Shown here: positions 7,472 through 17,229 of the stretch, one piece after another
How the letters are laid out: each line of letters opens with the position of its first letter
Numbering within the stretch: position 1 is the first letter of the stretch
Origin: Acetobacteraceae bacterium
GTDB lineage: Bacteria; Pseudomonadota; Alphaproteobacteria; Acetobacterales; Acetobacteraceae
NCBI GenBank assembly: GCA_031291725.1
Contig: JARLIM010000037.1
Location: 62,001-126,000, forward strand
DNA length: 64,000 nucleotides
Direction: 5' to 3'
The notes under the pieces: model-generated
The model's database searches: none
Seen by the model: the letters and a program-made list of their open reading frames with translations, nothing else
What the model was told of the DNA's origin: nothing
Position numbers and translations under genes: made by a program

Positions 7472-7538
7472 GTCCGGGCTTGAATGAGGTTTCAGATGCA
7501 GTGCCGCCGTGCTGACCAAGGGGAGTTCAAGCTCGCGC

Positions 7539-8510
7539 ATGTTTGCTTTCATCCTGGCCAGGCTATTGCAGGCCATTCCGGTGTTGCTGGTGGTGGCTTT
7601 CATCAGTTTTGCCATGTTCCAATTCGTCGGCGACCCACTGGTGGCGCTGCTGGGGCAAAACTTCACCGCTGAAGAAGCCGACCGTATGCGGCACACCCTG
7701 GGGCTCGATCAGCCCTTTTTGGTGCAATATGTTCATTTCCTCGGCCGTGTGCTGCAGGGCGATTTTGGGATTTCCTATCGACTGGCCAGACCGGTGGGCG
7801 AGTTGCTGGCCGAGCGTCTGCCGGCCACAGTTGAGTTGTCGCTGACGGCGGCGGTGCTGGCGCTGCTGGTGGGCGTGCCGTTGGGCGTGCTGACCGGAAT
7901 CAAGCGCAATGCAGTGATCTCCCGCGCGATGATGGTGTTCTCATTGATTGGCGTCTCGCTGCCGACCTTTCTGATCGGCATTTTGCTGATCCTGTTTTTC
8001 GCGGTGCAATTGGGGGTGCTGCCGAGTTATGGTCGGGGCGACATTGTGCATTTCTCACATTGGACGACCGGCTTTCTGACCAGTTCAGGTCGGCAGGCGG
8101 TGATTCTGCCGGCGATCACGCTGGGCATGTTCCAGATGACGCTGATCCTGCGGCTGGTGCGCTCGGAGATGTTGGAGGTGATGCGGTCGGATTTCATCAA
8201 ATTCGCCCGCGCACGCGGGCTGACCTCGCGGGCGATCAATTTCAATCACGCGCTGTCGAACACGCTGGTGCCGGTGTTCACCATTGTTGGTCTGCAATTG
8301 GGCATGCTGATCGCTTTCTCCATCGTCACCGAGACGGTGTTTCAGTGGCCGGGCATGGGGTTGCTGCTGGTGCAGTCGATTGGAAATGCCGATATCCCGG
8401 TGATGTCGGCCTATCTGCTGCTGATTGCGGTGGTGTTTGTGACGATCAATCTGGTGGTTGATTTGCTGTATTTCGCGGTCGATCCACGTCTGCGCGGAGG
8501 TGGAAAATGA
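7539..8510 (+). CDS. dppB: Dipeptide/oligopeptide ABC transporter permease (DppB type)
   Basis: First membrane subunit of a peptide/opine/nickel-class importer: 323 residues and six TM helices. The N-terminal TM1 begins at once with FAFILARLLQAIPVLL, and the periplasmic loop contains GDPLVALLG and GLDQPFLVQY. The EAA-like cytoplasmic loop includes FARARGLTSRAINFNHALSNTL. The ATG at 7539 gives the typical short N-terminus. AGGGGAG lies 13 nt upstream, and a GTG at 7509 is the alternative. It heads a four-gene operon with 4-nt and shorter overlaps. No substrate-binding protein gene is present at either end, so the substrate is unknown. Confidence 0.9.
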   Translation: MFAFILARLLQAIPVLLVVAFISFAMFQFVGDPLVALLGQNFTAEEADRMRHTLGLDQPFLVQYVHFLGRVLQGDFGISYRLARPVGELLAERLPATVELSLTAAVLALLVGVPLGVLTGIKRNAVISRAMMVFSLIGVSLPTFLIGILLILFFAVQLGVLPSYGRGDIVHFSHWTTGFLTSSGRQAVILPAITLGMFQMTLILRLVRSEMLEVMRSDFIKFARARGLTSRAINFNHALSNTLVPVFTIVGLQLGMLIAFSIVTETVFQWPGMGLLLVQSIGNADIPVMSAYLLLIAVVFVTINLVVDLLYFAVDPRLRGGGK

Positions 8511-9418
8511 GCGCGCTCTCGCGGTTCCTCGATAGCGATTTCGTCTATTCCTTCCGTCGCTCGCCAGTGGCGGTGGTGTCGGCGGTGGTGGTGCTGATCA
8601 TTGTGCTCTGTGCGGTGTTCGCCCCCTTGGTCTCGCCACATGATCCGTTCGATCTGGCCAGTATCAGCCTGTTGGACAGCCTCAAGCCCCCGGTATTCTT
8701 GCCGGATGGTGATTGGTCGTTTCCACTTGGATCGGATGACCAGGGGCGCGATGTGTTTTCCAGCATACTGTATGGCACGCGCATCAGCATGATCGTCGCC
8801 GCGCTGGCCATCGGGTTTTCGCTGGTGGTCGGCATCACGGTGGGGTTGGTTGCAGGCTATGCCGGTGGGGCGGTGGATGCGGTGTTGATGCGCATTGTCG
8901 ATGTGCAATTGACCTTCCCGGCGATCCTGATTGCGCTGCTGGTCGATGGCGTGGTGCGCGCGGTGCTGCCGCCTGCGGCGCAGGACGCATTGCAGTTGGA
9001 TGTGATCGTCTTCGCCATCGGCATCAGCCGTTGGCCGCAATTCGCCCGCACCGTGCGCGGTTCGACGATGATCGAACGCGGGCGGGATTATGTGATGGCC
9101 GCAAGGGTGATCGGCATTTCCTCGCCGCGCATCATGGTTAGCCATATTCTGCCGAATGTGCTGGGGCCGGTGCTGGTGATCGCCACGCTGAATCTGGGCT
9201 TGGCCGTGCTGGACGAGGCAACGCTGAGCTTCCTCGGCGTTGGTCTGCCGCCGACGCAGCCCTCGCTGGGCACGCTCATCCGCTTTGGCAATAACTTTCT
9301 GTTCTCCGGCGAATGGTGGATCACCATTTTCCCCGGTCTCACCTTGGCGGCCATCGTGCTGTCGATCAATCTGTTGGGGGATTGGTTGCGCGACGCTCTG
9401 AATCCGAGGCTGCGCTGA
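8507..9418 (+). CDS. dppC: Dipeptide/oligopeptide ABC transporter permease (DppC type)
   Basis: Second permease subunit, 303 residues. It has the DppC/OppC N-terminal domain (LVSPHDPFD), the block LGSDDQGRDVFSSILYGTRIS (shared by all family members) and the EAA loop YVMAARVIGISSPRIM. About six TM helices are visible. The start ATGA overlaps the dppB stop by 4 nt, implying coupled translation. It pairs with DppB to form the channel, with the DppD/DppF ATPases on the cytoplasmic side. Confidence 0.92.
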   Translation: MSALSRFLDSDFVYSFRRSPVAVVSAVVVLIIVLCAVFAPLVSPHDPFDLASISLLDSLKPPVFLPDGDWSFPLGSDDQGRDVFSSILYGTRISMIVAALAIGFSLVVGITVGLVAGYAGGAVDAVLMRIVDVQLTFPAILIALLVDGVVRAVLPPAAQDALQLDVIVFAIGISRWPQFARTVRGSTMIERGRDYVMAARVIGISSPRIMVSHILPNVLGPVLVIATLNLGLAVLDEATLSFLGVGLPPTQPSLGTLIRFGNNFLFSGEWWITIFPGLTLAAIVLSINLLGDWLRDALNPRLR

Positions 9419-10386
9419 TGGCATTGCTCGAAGTCAGCCAACTCTGCGTCGAATTCCCGACGCGACGCGGCACCCTGCGTGCGCTCGACAACATCTCTTT
9501 CGGCATTGAGCCGGGCGAGATTTTGGGCGTGGTGGGCGAATCCGGCGCGGGCAAATCGCTCACCGGCTCCGCCATCATCGGCTTGCTTGAGCCGCCCGGA
9601 CGGGTGGCGTCTGGTCAGATCATCTTTGACGGCAAGCGGATCGACAATCTGGATCAGGAGGCGATGCGCGCCATTCGCGGGCGGCATATCGGCGCGATTT
9701 TCCAAGATCCGCTGACCACGCTTGATCCGCTGATGTCCGTCGGAAAGCAGTTGATCGAGACGATGCAGACGCATCTGAAACTGTCGGACCGCGATGCCAA
9801 GGCGCGCGCAATACAGTGGCTGGAGGAGGTGGGTATCCCTGCGGCCTCTGAGCGGGTGTTCGCCTATCCACACCAATTCTCCGGTGGCATGCGACAGCGC
9901 GTGGTGATTGCCCTGGCATTGTGTGCCGAGCCGCGTCTGGTGATCGCCGACGAGCCGACGACGGCGCTTGATGTCTCGATCCAGGCGCAGATCATCACGC
10001 TGATGCGCAGGCTTGCGGCGGATCACGGCACGTCGATCATGCTGGTCACACACGATATGGGCGTGATTGCGGAGACGTGCGATCGGGTGGCGGTGATGTA
10101 TGCCGGGCGGATTGTCGAGATCGGCCCGGTGGAGAATGTGGTGCGCTCACCGCAGCATCCCTATACTGAGGGGTTGATGGGCTCGATCCCGTCGCTGGAA
10201 GCGCGTGTGGCGCGGCTGCGGCAGATCGATGGGGCGATGCCACGGCTGAACGCCATCCCGCAAGGGTGTGCGTTCAACCCACGCTGCACCAAGGTGATGG
10301 ATCGCTGCCGGGAGGAACGGCCGGATTTGCTGCCCGCTGGCACCACCGAGGCCGCCTGTTTCCTGGTGCAGGGGGGCGCGCGATGA
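9418..10386 (+). CDS. dppD: Peptide ABC transporter ATPase (DppD type)
   Basis: 322 residues, cytoplasmic nucleotide-binding subunit. The Walker A motif is GESGAGKS (about residues 39-46), the signature is FSGGMRQR, and Walker B is [12 protein letters not shown]. It is followed by the H-loop TH. The C-terminal oligopeptide/dipeptide extension is present, with the Cys-rich GCAFNPRC stretch that binds an Fe-S cluster in some members. The ATG overlaps the dppC stop by one base (TGATG). A start further upstream would run through dppC and is rejected. Confidence 0.93.
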   Translation: MALLEVSQLCVEFPTRRGTLRALDNISFGIEPGEILGVVGESGAGKSLTGSAIIGLLEPPGRVASGQIIFDGKRIDNLDQEAMRAIRGRHIGAIFQDPLTTLDPLMSVGKQLIETMQTHLKLSDRDAKARAIQWLEEVGIPAASERVFAYPHQFSGGMRQRVVIALALCAEPRLVIADEPTTALDVSIQAQIITLMRRLAADHGTSIMLVTHDMGVIAETCDRVAVMYAGRIVEIGPVENVVRSPQHPYTEGLMGSIPSLEARVARLRQIDGAMPRLNAIPQGCAFNPRCTKVMDRCREERPDLLPAGTTEAACFLVQGGAR

Positions 10387-11375
10387 GCAGCCGGATCGTA
10401 TTGGAAGCCAACGACGTCGCCCGCCATTTCGACGTCTCGCGCCCCGCGCTGCAACGCCTGCTGGCCGGTGAAAAGAAGCGCATCCTGCGCGCGGTGGACG
10501 GGGTATCGTTCCAGATCGTGGCAGGAGAAACCTTATCGCTGGTGGGGGAAAGCGGCTGCGGCAAATCGACGATGGCACGCCTTGCCGTGGGTCTGTATGC
10601 ACCGACGCAGGGCTCGATCACCTTCGAAGGCCAGGCGATGCATGCAGCGCTGGCGGATGCGAGCCTGCGGCGGAAGATGAACATGATCTTCCAGGATCCC
10701 TATGCCTCGCTCAACCCGCGCTGGCGGGTGCGCGACATCGTGGCCGAGCCGATCAAAGCGTTCAAATTGCTGTCCTCGCGCAAGGACATCGAAGATCGCG
10801 TGGGGCAGTTGCTGACCCAAGTGGGCCTGTCGGCGCATGACGGCGAGAAATTCCCGCATGAATTCTCCGGCGGCCAACGTCAGCGCATCTCGATTGCGCG
10901 CGCACTGTCGAGCGAGCCGGAGTTTTTGGTGTGCGACGAGCCGACTTCGGCACTCGACGTGTCGGTGCAGGCGCAGATCCTCAATTTGATGCGCGATCTG
11001 CAAGAGCGGCTGGGGCTGACCTATCTGTTCATCAGCCATAATCTGGCGGTGGTGCGCCACATGTCCGACGATCTTGGGGTGATGTATCTGGGCCGGATTG
11101 TGGAGCAGGGACCCGCGGAGGAAATCTTCCGCACCCCGCGCCATCCCTATACACGGCTGTTGTTGGACGCGATCCCGGACATCTCGGCGGTGGGGCGGCA
11201 GCGGACGCCGGTGGGCGGTGAAGTGCCCAGCCCAATCTCGCCGCCCTCCGGTTGCACCTTCCATCCGCGTTGTGCGCTGGCCAATGACCGCTGTAAGGCG
11301 GAACGCCCTCTGGAAACCAAGGTCGGCGACGTGGCGGTGGCGTGTCATGCGGTGCAGGAGGGGCGGGCGGCTTAA
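10383..11375 (+). CDS. dppF: Peptide ABC transporter ATPase (DppF type)
   Basis: 330 residues. The second ATPase starts with an ATGA overlap on dppD. Walker A GESGCGKS, the Q-loop region IFQDPYASLNPR (typical of DppF/OppF), signature FSGGQRQR and Walker B LVCDEPTSALDVS are all visible. The C-terminal extension has the cysteines GCTFHPRC. It completes the dppBCDF set. The next gene (TauE/SafE) begins 28 nt later and may be co-transcribed. Confidence 0.93.
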   Translation: MSSRIVLEANDVARHFDVSRPALQRLLAGEKKRILRAVDGVSFQIVAGETLSLVGESGCGKSTMARLAVGLYAPTQGSITFEGQAMHAALADASLRRKMNMIFQDPYASLNPRWRVRDIVAEPIKAFKLLSSRKDIEDRVGQLLTQVGLSAHDGEKFPHEFSGGQRQRISIARALSSEPEFLVCDEPTSALDVSVQAQILNLMRDLQERLGLTYLFISHNLAVVRHMSDDLGVMYLGRIVEQGPAEEIFRTPRHPYTRLLLDAIPDISAVGRQRTPVGGEVPSPISPPSGCTFHPRCALANDRCKAERPLETKVGDVAVACHAVQEGRAA

Positions 11376-11403
11376 CAGGCTGCTCCGAAGGGCACGCTCT
11401 GCG

Positions 11404-12147
11404 ATGGACCAGACGGTTTGGATCGTCATGATAGGCGGGATTGCCGCAGGCTTCGTGCAGGGCATGTCCGGCACGGCGTTCGGCATCACCGCGATGGCGT
11501 TCTGGGCCTGGACGCTCAATCCAATTCTGGTCGGCCCGCTGGTGGTGTTTGGCTCGTTGATTGGTCAATTGCTGTCGATCGGCACCGTTTGGCGCAGTAT
11601 CGATGTGCGCCGGGTCGCTCCGTTTATCCTGGGCGGTGCGGTTGGCGTGCCGCTGGGCGTGCTGGCGTTGCGGCATATCGATCCGGTGCTGTTCAAATTC
11701 TGCGTGGGACTCCTGCTCGCCATCTGGTGTCCGATGATGCTGATGTCACGCGCATTGCCGCGTATCGAGCGCGGTGGTCGCGTGGCGGATGCGGCGGTGG
11801 GGTTGGTGGCGGGGGTAATGGGCGGTTTGGGCGGGCTGACCGGACCGGCTCCGACGCTCTGGACCGCCTTGCGCGGCTGGGAGCGCGACATGCAGCGGGC
11901 GGTGTTTCAGGCGTTCAATCTGTCGATGCATTGCCTGACGATTGCCGCCTATGTCTCCACCGGCACGGTGCCCAACAGCGCCTTGCCGCTGTTTGCGCCC
12001 TTGGCGTTGGCGGTGATGCTGTCGACCTTTGTTGGCGTGCGCATGTATCGGCGGTTCAGCGATGCGACGTTTCGCCGGATGTTGTTCATGCTGCTGACCT
12101 GCTCGGGGCTGATCCTGATCGCGACGACGTTGCCGAAGCTGTTGTGA
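11404..12147 (+). CDS. TauE/SafE family (sulfite exporter-like) permease
   Basis: A 247-residue membrane protein with seven or eight TM helices in two repeats. Each repeat has the family glycine-rich start: GGIAAGFVQGMSGTAFG near residue 11 and GVMGGLGGLTGP near residue 134. The family moves sulfite, sulfoacetate or other organosulfur anions; the substrate here is unknown. Lying 28 nt behind the ABC operon with no intervening terminator, it is probably in the same sigma-54-dependent transcript. A role in export of a degradation product of the imported compound is only inference. Confidence 0.85.
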   Translation: MDQTVWIVMIGGIAAGFVQGMSGTAFGITAMAFWAWTLNPILVGPLVVFGSLIGQLLSIGTVWRSIDVRRVAPFILGGAVGVPLGVLALRHIDPVLFKFCVGLLLAIWCPMMLMSRALPRIERGGRVADAAVGLVAGVMGGLGGLTGPAPTLWTALRGWERDMQRAVFQAFNLSMHCLTIAAYVSTGTVPNSALPLFAPLALAVMLSTFVGVRMYRRFSDATFRRMLFMLLTCSGLILIATTLPKLL

Positions 12148-12206
12148 CGGGAGTTTGATGTGATATTTATGAATGTTTTCCTTATAAACCAGCTCGTTTA
12201 CAATTA

Positions 12207-12221
12207 GAACAAATATCGAAC
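12207..12221. promoter_or_regulatory. LexA (SOS) box upstream of the Hsp70-like gene
   Basis: GAAC-AAATATC-GAAC is the alphaproteobacterial SOS box GTTC-N7-GTTC read from the other strand. It sits in an AT-rich 246-bp gap. On the plus strand a possible -35 TTTACA (12197-12202) and a weak -10 around 12221-12228 flank it. Downstream on plus are a doubtful 66-codon frame (12239-12439) preceded by GAGG, and the Hsp70 start at 12394. On minus no gene follows. Confidence 0.6.
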
Positions 12222-12393
12222 ATATCTGAGGCGGTTCGATGGCGGAGGTGGATAACGGGCAGAACGCGATGCGTGTCAGCCACGCTGCGGCCACCTCACG
12301 GTGCGGGAGACGATCGGCTTGCTCATCCGAAATCATCTTGCCTCCCAGCCAGGATTGGGCTTCAAACCCCGGCCCTGATTTGAAAGCTTCTCT

Positions 12394-13674
12394 ATGCAGC
12401 GCGTCATTGGCATCGATTTCGGCACCACCAACTCGGTGATGGCGGTGCTGGAGCCGGATGGCAGCACGCACACGGCCAGTTTCGGCCCGGATTTGCTCGC
12501 CACGTTCCGCTCCGTGCTGTGTTTCTGGTCCGATGAGGAGAAAGGGCGCCGCACGCTGCATTCCGCTGCCGGGCCTGCTGCCATCGAAGCCTATCTGGAT
12601 GACCCGCTCGATTCCCGGCTGATCATGTCGATGAAAAGCTATCTCGCCCAGCGCAGCTTCACCCAGACCACGCTGTTCGGCCGCAACGTCACGCTCGAAC
12701 AGTTGATCGCCATCTTCCTGCGCGCCTTTCTGGCGGCCTCCGGGGTGGATGTGGAAGGCGCGCGGATTGTGGCCGGTCGCCCAGTGAAGTTCGTCGGCGA
12801 GCGGGCGGATGACGCGTTTGGCGATGAACGTCTGCGTGCGGGGTTCGCGGCGGCGGGGATGACGGATATCGATGTGGCCTTCGAGCCGGAAGCGGCCGGA
12901 TACCGCTTCGCACGCGGGCTGAGCCAGGCGGCCAATGTATTGATCGGCGATTTCGGTGGCGGCACCAGCGATTTCTCCATCGTCCGCTTCGAGGATGGCC
13001 GCGTTACCCCGCTGGCCACCACCGGCGTGGGCGTGGCGGGGGATGCGTTCGACTTCCGCATTATCGATCATGTGATCTCGCCGTTGCTCGGCAAGGGCGA
13101 CACCTATCGGCCGGGTGGCCAGTTGGGCGGCGGCAAGAATGCGGTGGCGCTGCCGGTGCCGCCGGAATATTTCACCGCCTTCGCCCGCTGGCATCGGCTG
13201 AGCCTGATGAAGGCGCCGAAGACGATGCGCGACATCTCCGAAGTCGCCGCCACCGCCACCCACCCCGAGCGGCTGCGTGGACTGTTGACGCTGATCGAGG
13301 ATGAGATGGGTTATCAGCTTTATCAGATCGTCTCGGCCACCAAGGCCGCGCTGTCGCGGGCGGAGAGTGCACGGCTGGAATTCCACCACGAGGACATTCA
13401 CATCGACACCCTCATCACCCGCGCCGATTTCGAGAGCTGGATCGCACCCGATCTTGTGCGGATGAGCGATGCGGTGGATCGGGCGATTGCCGAAGCCGGA
13501 ATGCAGGCAAGCGACATCGATCACGTCTTCCTCACTGGCGGCACATCCTTCGTGCCAGCGGTGCGGGCGATGTTTGCCCGCCGCTTCGGTGCGCAGACAG
13601 TCACCAGCGGCGGTGAGTTCGTCTCCGTCGCCGAAGGGCTGGCGCTGATCGGGCGGGATCGTCTGGCGGTTTAA
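12394..13674 (+). CDS. Hsp70 family protein (YegD-like)
   Basis: A 426-residue actin-fold ATPase. The phosphate 1 motif is [10 protein letters not shown] (residues 5-14), phosphate 2 is [12 protein letters not shown], and the adenosine motif is [13 protein letters not shown] near residue 380. It lacks the roughly 200-residue substrate-binding domain of DnaK, so it is a short, DnaK-related protein like E. coli YegD, whose role is unknown. The start is set by the conserved N-terminus; the Shine-Dalgarno (AAAGC) is weak. The stop overlaps the convergent rdgB stop by three bases within a TTAA. An SOS box 173 nt upstream raises the possibility of damage-induced expression. Confidence 0.88.
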   Translation: MQRVIGIDFGTTNSVMAVLEPDGSTHTASFGPDLLATFRSVLCFWSDEEKGRRTLHSAAGPAAIEAYLDDPLDSRLIMSMKSYLAQRSFTQTTLFGRNVTLEQLIAIFLRAFLAASGVDVEGARIVAGRPVKFVGERADDAFGDERLRAGFAAAGMTDIDVAFEPEAAGYRFARGLSQAANVLIGDFGGGTSDFSIVRFEDGRVTPLATTGVGVAGDAFDFRIIDHVISPLLGKGDTYRPGGQLGGGKNAVALPVPPEYFTAFARWHRLSLMKAPKTMRDISEVAATATHPERLRGLLTLIEDEMGYQLYQIVSATKAALSRAESARLEFHHEDIHIDTLITRADFESWIAPDLVRMSDAVDRAIAEAGMQASDIDHVFLTGGTSFVPAVRAMFARRFGAQTVTSGGEFVSVAEGLALIGRDRLAV

Positions 13675-14270
13675 GCGGCGATGCAACCTTTGAGGAACTG
13701 TGCCACGGCCAATGCCCGATGGCTGCTGGCGTGTTTCTCCGTCGAACTCATCTCGCCATAGGTTAGCGTCGAACCGCGCGGCTGGAACACCGGGTCGTAG
13801 CCGAATCCCTCCGGCCCACGAGGCGGCCAGACGACATCGCCGAACACGCGGGCGACATAGCTCTGGGTTTGGCCATCCGGCCACGCCAAACACAACGCAC
13901 AGGTAAACCAGGCACGACGATCGGGATTATCGCCGATCTTGCCATTCACCAACGCCATGGCTGCGGCGAAATCCTTCGACGGGCCTGCCCAGCGCGCCGA
14001 ATAGATGCCGGGATCGCCGCCCAAGGCCGCCACCGAAAATCCGCTGTCATCGGCCAGCGACGGCATGCCGGATGCCGTGGCTGCGGCCATCGCCTTGAGG
14101 CGGGCATTGCCGAGAAAGCTGGTCTCGGTCTCCTCCGGTTCGGGCAATCCAAGCTCGCCCGCAGAGACGACTTTCACTCCATAAGGCTGCAGAAGCTCCG
14201 TGAACTCCCGCAATTTGCCGGTGTTGTGGGTGGCCAGCACCATCGTCTGACCGCGGGCGAGCTGGCGCAT
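13671..14270 (-). CDS. rdgB: dITP/XTP pyrophosphatase
   Basis: Hydrolyses non-canonical purine triphosphates (dITP, XTP) to monophosphates, keeping them out of DNA. 199 residues. The family start [12 protein letters not shown] (residues 12-23), the catalytic acidic motif SLADDSGF (about 71-78) and GFGYDPVF are all present, as is the late SHRALA. The ATG overlaps the rph stop by one base, the usual rph-rdgB coupling in alphaproteobacteria. The commonly following hemW is absent; instead the Hsp70-like gene converges and shares the last bases. Confidence 0.94.
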   Translation of the reverse strand: MRQLARGQTMVLATHNTGKLREFTELLQPYGVKVVSAGELGLPEPEETETSFLGNARLKAMAAATASGMPSLADDSGFSVAALGGDPGIYSARWAGPSKDFAAAMALVNGKIGDNPDRRAWFTCALCLAWPDGQTQSYVARVFGDVVWPPRGPEGFGYDPVFQPRGSTLTYGEMSSTEKHASSHRALAVAQFLKGCIAA

Positions 14271-14986
14271 CAGACCTCCAAAGCCGCGCGCTGGGCGGCG
14301 TGCAGGGCGGCGGTGCCGGTGCGGGCGAGGGCCATCAGCGCATCGAACTGCGCGGGCATGAAGGCGGTCTTTTCAGCGGTGGCCTGGATTTCCACAATGC
14401 CCCCCGCATCGGTGAGCACGAAATTGGCGTCCGCCTCGGCATTGCTGTCCTCGGCATAGTCCAGATCGAGCACGGCCTGGCCTTCGTAAATGCCACATGA
14501 GACAGCGGCGACCTGACCGAGGAACGGGATTTTGGTCAGCACGCGGTTATCGACCAGCTTGCGGAAGGCGAGGTGCAGCGCCACCCATGCGCCGGTGATC
14601 GAAGCGCAGCGTGTGCCGCCATCGGCGTTGAGCACGTCGCAATCGAGCACCACCGACATCTCGCCCATCGCCTGCAAATCCGTCACCGCGCGCAGGCTGC
14701 GGCCGATCAGGCGTTGGATTTCCTGGGTGCGGCCGGATTGCTTGCCGCGGGCGGCTTCGCGGTCGCCACGTGTGTGCGTGGCGCGCGGCAACATGCCGTA
14801 TTCCGCCGTCACCCAGCCGCGCCCCTGACCCCGCATGAACGGCGGCACCTTGCCTTCAACGCTGGCGGTGCACAGCACTTCCGTGCCACCCATCTTGATG
14901 ATGCAGCTGCCCTCGGCATGATGCGAGAAGCCGGGGACGATGGAGACGGTGCGGAGTTGATCGAGCAGACGGCCAGAGGGGCGCAT
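14270..14986 (-). CDS. rph: Ribonuclease PH
   Basis: Phosphorolytic 3'-to-5' exoribonuclease that trims tRNA 3' ends. 238 residues, the usual length. It opens MRPSGR, the family N-terminus. Phosphate-binding arginines lie in [16 protein letters not shown] (about 86-101), and the acidic block is [17 protein letters not shown] (about 115-131). The frame is open far upstream, but only the ATG at 14986 gives the conserved start. It is divergent from the Gfo/Idh gene with an 87-nt gap and translationally coupled to rdgB. Confidence 0.95.
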   Translation of the reverse strand: MRPSGRLLDQLRTVSIVPGFSHHAEGSCIIKMGGTEVLCTASVEGKVPPFMRGQGRGWVTAEYGMLPRATHTRGDREAARGKQSGRTQEIQRLIGRSLRAVTDLQAMGEMSVVLDCDVLNADGGTRCASITGAWVALHLAFRKLVDNRVLTKIPFLGQVAAVSCGIYEGQAVLDLDYAEDSNAEADANFVLTDAGGIVEIQATAEKTAFMPAQFDALMALARTGTAALHAAQRAALEV

Positions 14987-15073
14987 GATATGGTCTCTTT
15001 CTTCAATTCGGCACCCGCCTATGGCGGCGCGCGCCAAGTTGCGCAAGTCTTGCGGCATGAACAGGAGAGATAG

Positions 15074-16030
15074 ATGCTGAAACTCGCGATCATCGGTGCC
15101 GGCATCATGGGCGAAAGGCTGGCGCGGGCGGCGCGGGATCATGCGGCCGATGTGGTGGAGATCACCGGCATCTGGGATCTCTCCCCCGATGCCACCGCCC
15201 GCCTGGCCGCCGAATTGCCGGGGCTGACAGTGGCCGCGTCGGCGGAGGCGGCCATGCAATCCGGCGATTGCGTCTACATCGCATCCCCGCCCGGCAGCCA
15301 TCTGGGCTATGCCGAGACAGCGATTGGCATGGGCAAATCGGTTTTCTGCGAAAAGCCGCTCTCGGTGGACCTCGCCGGATCCTGCAACTTCCTCACCCGT
15401 CACAAGGGCGCGCGCGCCGGGGTGAATTTCCCGTTTGCCTCCTCCTTGGCGGTGGCCAAGCTGATGGAATGGATGCCGGGCATCGGCACGCCGCAGACGC
15501 TGACGATTGACGTCGCCTTCCGGCAATGGCCGCGCCCCTGGCAGCACGATGCCGCCTCCTGGCTCGACCGCCGGAAGGAAGGCGGCTTCACGCGCGAGGT
15601 CGTCTCGCATTTCCTCTTTCTCGCCCGCCGCCTGCTCGGCCCGCTCTCGCTGGAAGAGGCGTTGGTGCAGTATCCGGATAATGGCCATTCCGAATACGAC
15701 ATCCGCGCCCGGCTGAAGGCGGGTTCGGTGCCGGTGGCCTTGACGGGCAATGTGGGCATGGTGCCGAAGGACGATCACAATTTCTGGATCCTGCGCGGGG
15801 AGGCGGGCTCGGTGCGGCTGGCGGATTGGTCGATTGCCGAATTGCAGGGCGCTGACGGCAAATGGCACCCGGATCCAAACGCGCTGCCCAATGAACGCAT
15901 GCGCCCGCTGGTGCTGCGGCGGCAGTTGGAGGAGGTGGCAAAGATGAACCGTGGGGAAAAGCACCGTCTGGCCACGCTGTCTGAGGCGCTGGATGTGCAG
16001 GAAATGGTCGAGGCGATACTCGCGTCTTGA
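15074..16030 (+). CDS. Gfo/Idh/MocA family oxidoreductase
   Basis: A 318-residue NAD(P)-dependent dehydrogenase. The N-terminal Rossmann motif is [14 protein letters not shown] (residues 6-19), and the catalytic Lys is in the family motif CEKPLSVD (Lys near 97). The C-terminal alpha/beta domain carries the acid/base His region [14 protein letters not shown]. The substrate is not identifiable. The Shine-Dalgarno is AGGAGA, 6-7 nt before the ATG. It lies where alphaproteobacteria usually have rph directly divergent from hrcA, so it seems inserted there. It is followed 31 nt later by hrcA, with a small CGGCGGGG/CCCCGTCG hairpin (16033-16052) between. Confidence 0.85.
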   Translation: MLKLAIIGAGIMGERLARAARDHAADVVEITGIWDLSPDATARLAAELPGLTVAASAEAAMQSGDCVYIASPPGSHLGYAETAIGMGKSVFCEKPLSVDLAGSCNFLTRHKGARAGVNFPFASSLAVAKLMEWMPGIGTPQTLTIDVAFRQWPRPWQHDAASWLDRRKEGGFTREVVSHFLFLARRLLGPLSLEEALVQYPDNGHSEYDIRARLKAGSVPVALTGNVGMVPKDDHNFWILRGEAGSVRLADWSIAELQGADGKWHPDPNALPNERMRPLVLRRQLEEVAKMNRGEKHRLATLSEALDVQEMVEAILAS

Positions 16031-16061
16031 CCCGGCGGGGGAAACCCCGTCGAATCATCGC

Positions 16062-17126
16062 ATGGAACTCCCACCGCTCACCTCACTGCGACTGCCACCC
16101 GGATTGGACGCCCGCTCGTCAGCGGTGCTGCGTGAGATCGTCGAGCAATATGTCGAGACCGGAGAGCCGGTGGGCAGCCGCACACTCTCCCGCCGCCTGC
16201 CCATGTCGCTCAGCCCGGCCACCATCCGCAACGTGATGGCGGATTTGACCGATGCCGGTCTGCTGTTCTCACCGCACACCTCCGCCGGGCGCTTGCCGAC
16301 GGAAATGGGGCTGCGGCTGTTTGTCGATGGCCTGCTGCAATTCGGCGAATTGGCCGAGGATGATCGCGAGGCGATCAGCGGTGCGGTGGAAGCCGCCGGG
16401 CGTTCGCTGGAAGACACGCTGGCCGAGGCGTCGACGATTCTCTCCGGCCTGTCGGCGGCGGCCGGCATGGTGCTGGCGCCGAAATCGGAAGGGGCGTTGC
16501 GGCACATCGAATTCGTTCCTCTCGGCTCCGGTCGCGCGCTGGTGGTGCTGGTGGGCGGGGACGGGCATGTGGAAAACCGTGTCATCGAAATCCCGCCCGG
16601 CGTGCCGCCCTCCACGCTGGTGCAGGCCGGCAATTACCTCAATGCGCGCCTGGCCGGCCGACCGCTGGTGGAGCTGCGCCGCCTTGTGGCCGAAGAGATG
16701 TCCGCCAACCGCACCCAGCTCGACGCGCTGGCAACGCAGGTGGTGGAGGCCGGTCTGGCCACCTGGACCGGCGAGGGCAGGGGCGGTTCGCTGATCATGC
16801 GCGGCCAGGCGAAATTGCTGGCCGATGTGACGGAACTCGACAAACTCTCCGCCATTCAAACTTTGTTCGAACGGCTGGAGACGCAGGAGACGATGATCCG
16901 CCTGCTCGATCTGGCCGAGCGCTCGGAAGGTGTGCGGATTTTCATCGGTGCTGAAAGCGGCTTGTTCGGCAATACCGGCGTCTCGATGGTGGTGGCCCCC
17001 GCCCGCAACGGCGCCGGGCGCATTGTCGGTGCGATCGGCGTGATCGGGCCGACACGGATCAATTACGGGCGGATCATCCCGGTGGTGGACTACACCGCAC
17101 GGGTGGTGGGAAGGCTGTTGGGGTAG
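16062..17126 (+). CDS. hrcA: Heat-inducible transcription repressor HrcA
   Basis: Represses groESL and other chaperone genes by binding CIRCE elements, with activity tuned by GroEL. 354 residues. The N-terminal winged helix has LREIVEQYVETGEPVGS and the recognition part SPATIRNVMADL. The central GAF-like domain and the C-terminal conserved block GPTRINYGRIIPVVDY are present. The ATG at 16062 has no strong Shine-Dalgarno. Usually grpE follows; here it does not. I found no exact CIRCE element in the window, only the related palindrome at 1676-1694. Confidence 0.93.
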   Translation: MELPPLTSLRLPPGLDARSSAVLREIVEQYVETGEPVGSRTLSRRLPMSLSPATIRNVMADLTDAGLLFSPHTSAGRLPTEMGLRLFVDGLLQFGELAEDDREAISGAVEAAGRSLEDTLAEASTILSGLSAAAGMVLAPKSEGALRHIEFVPLGSGRALVVLVGGDGHVENRVIEIPPGVPPSTLVQAGNYLNARLAGRPLVELRRLVAEEMSANRTQLDALATQVVEAGLATWTGEGRGGSLIMRGQAKLLADVTELDKLSAIQTLFERLETQETMIRLLDLAERSEGVRIFIGAESGLFGNTGVSMVVAPARNGAGRIVGAIGVIGPTRINYGRIIPVVDYTARVVGRLLG

Positions 17127-17229
17127 CGGCCGGCGTCATGGGGAGCCCGCGCAGCAATCCTGCCCGCGTGGCTGTGGAATTCTGAACGGTTCGGGCTTGC
17201 GCCGACACGGTCTCAGAGGTGCGATATCT

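Noticed and set aside
12239..12439. 66-codon plus-strand frame after the SOS box as an intact gene
   Set aside because: Only the first ~19 codons have local codon usage; the rest does not, and it overlaps the Hsp70 start. Mentioned as a possible remnant only.
11746..13893. 715-codon minus-strand frame opposite TauE and Hsp70
   Set aside because: It spans two real genes and an intergenic gap and has no family resemblance. Its first part, near 12180-12340, looked coding-like (MISDEQADRLPHREV) but runs into the AT-rich promoter region.
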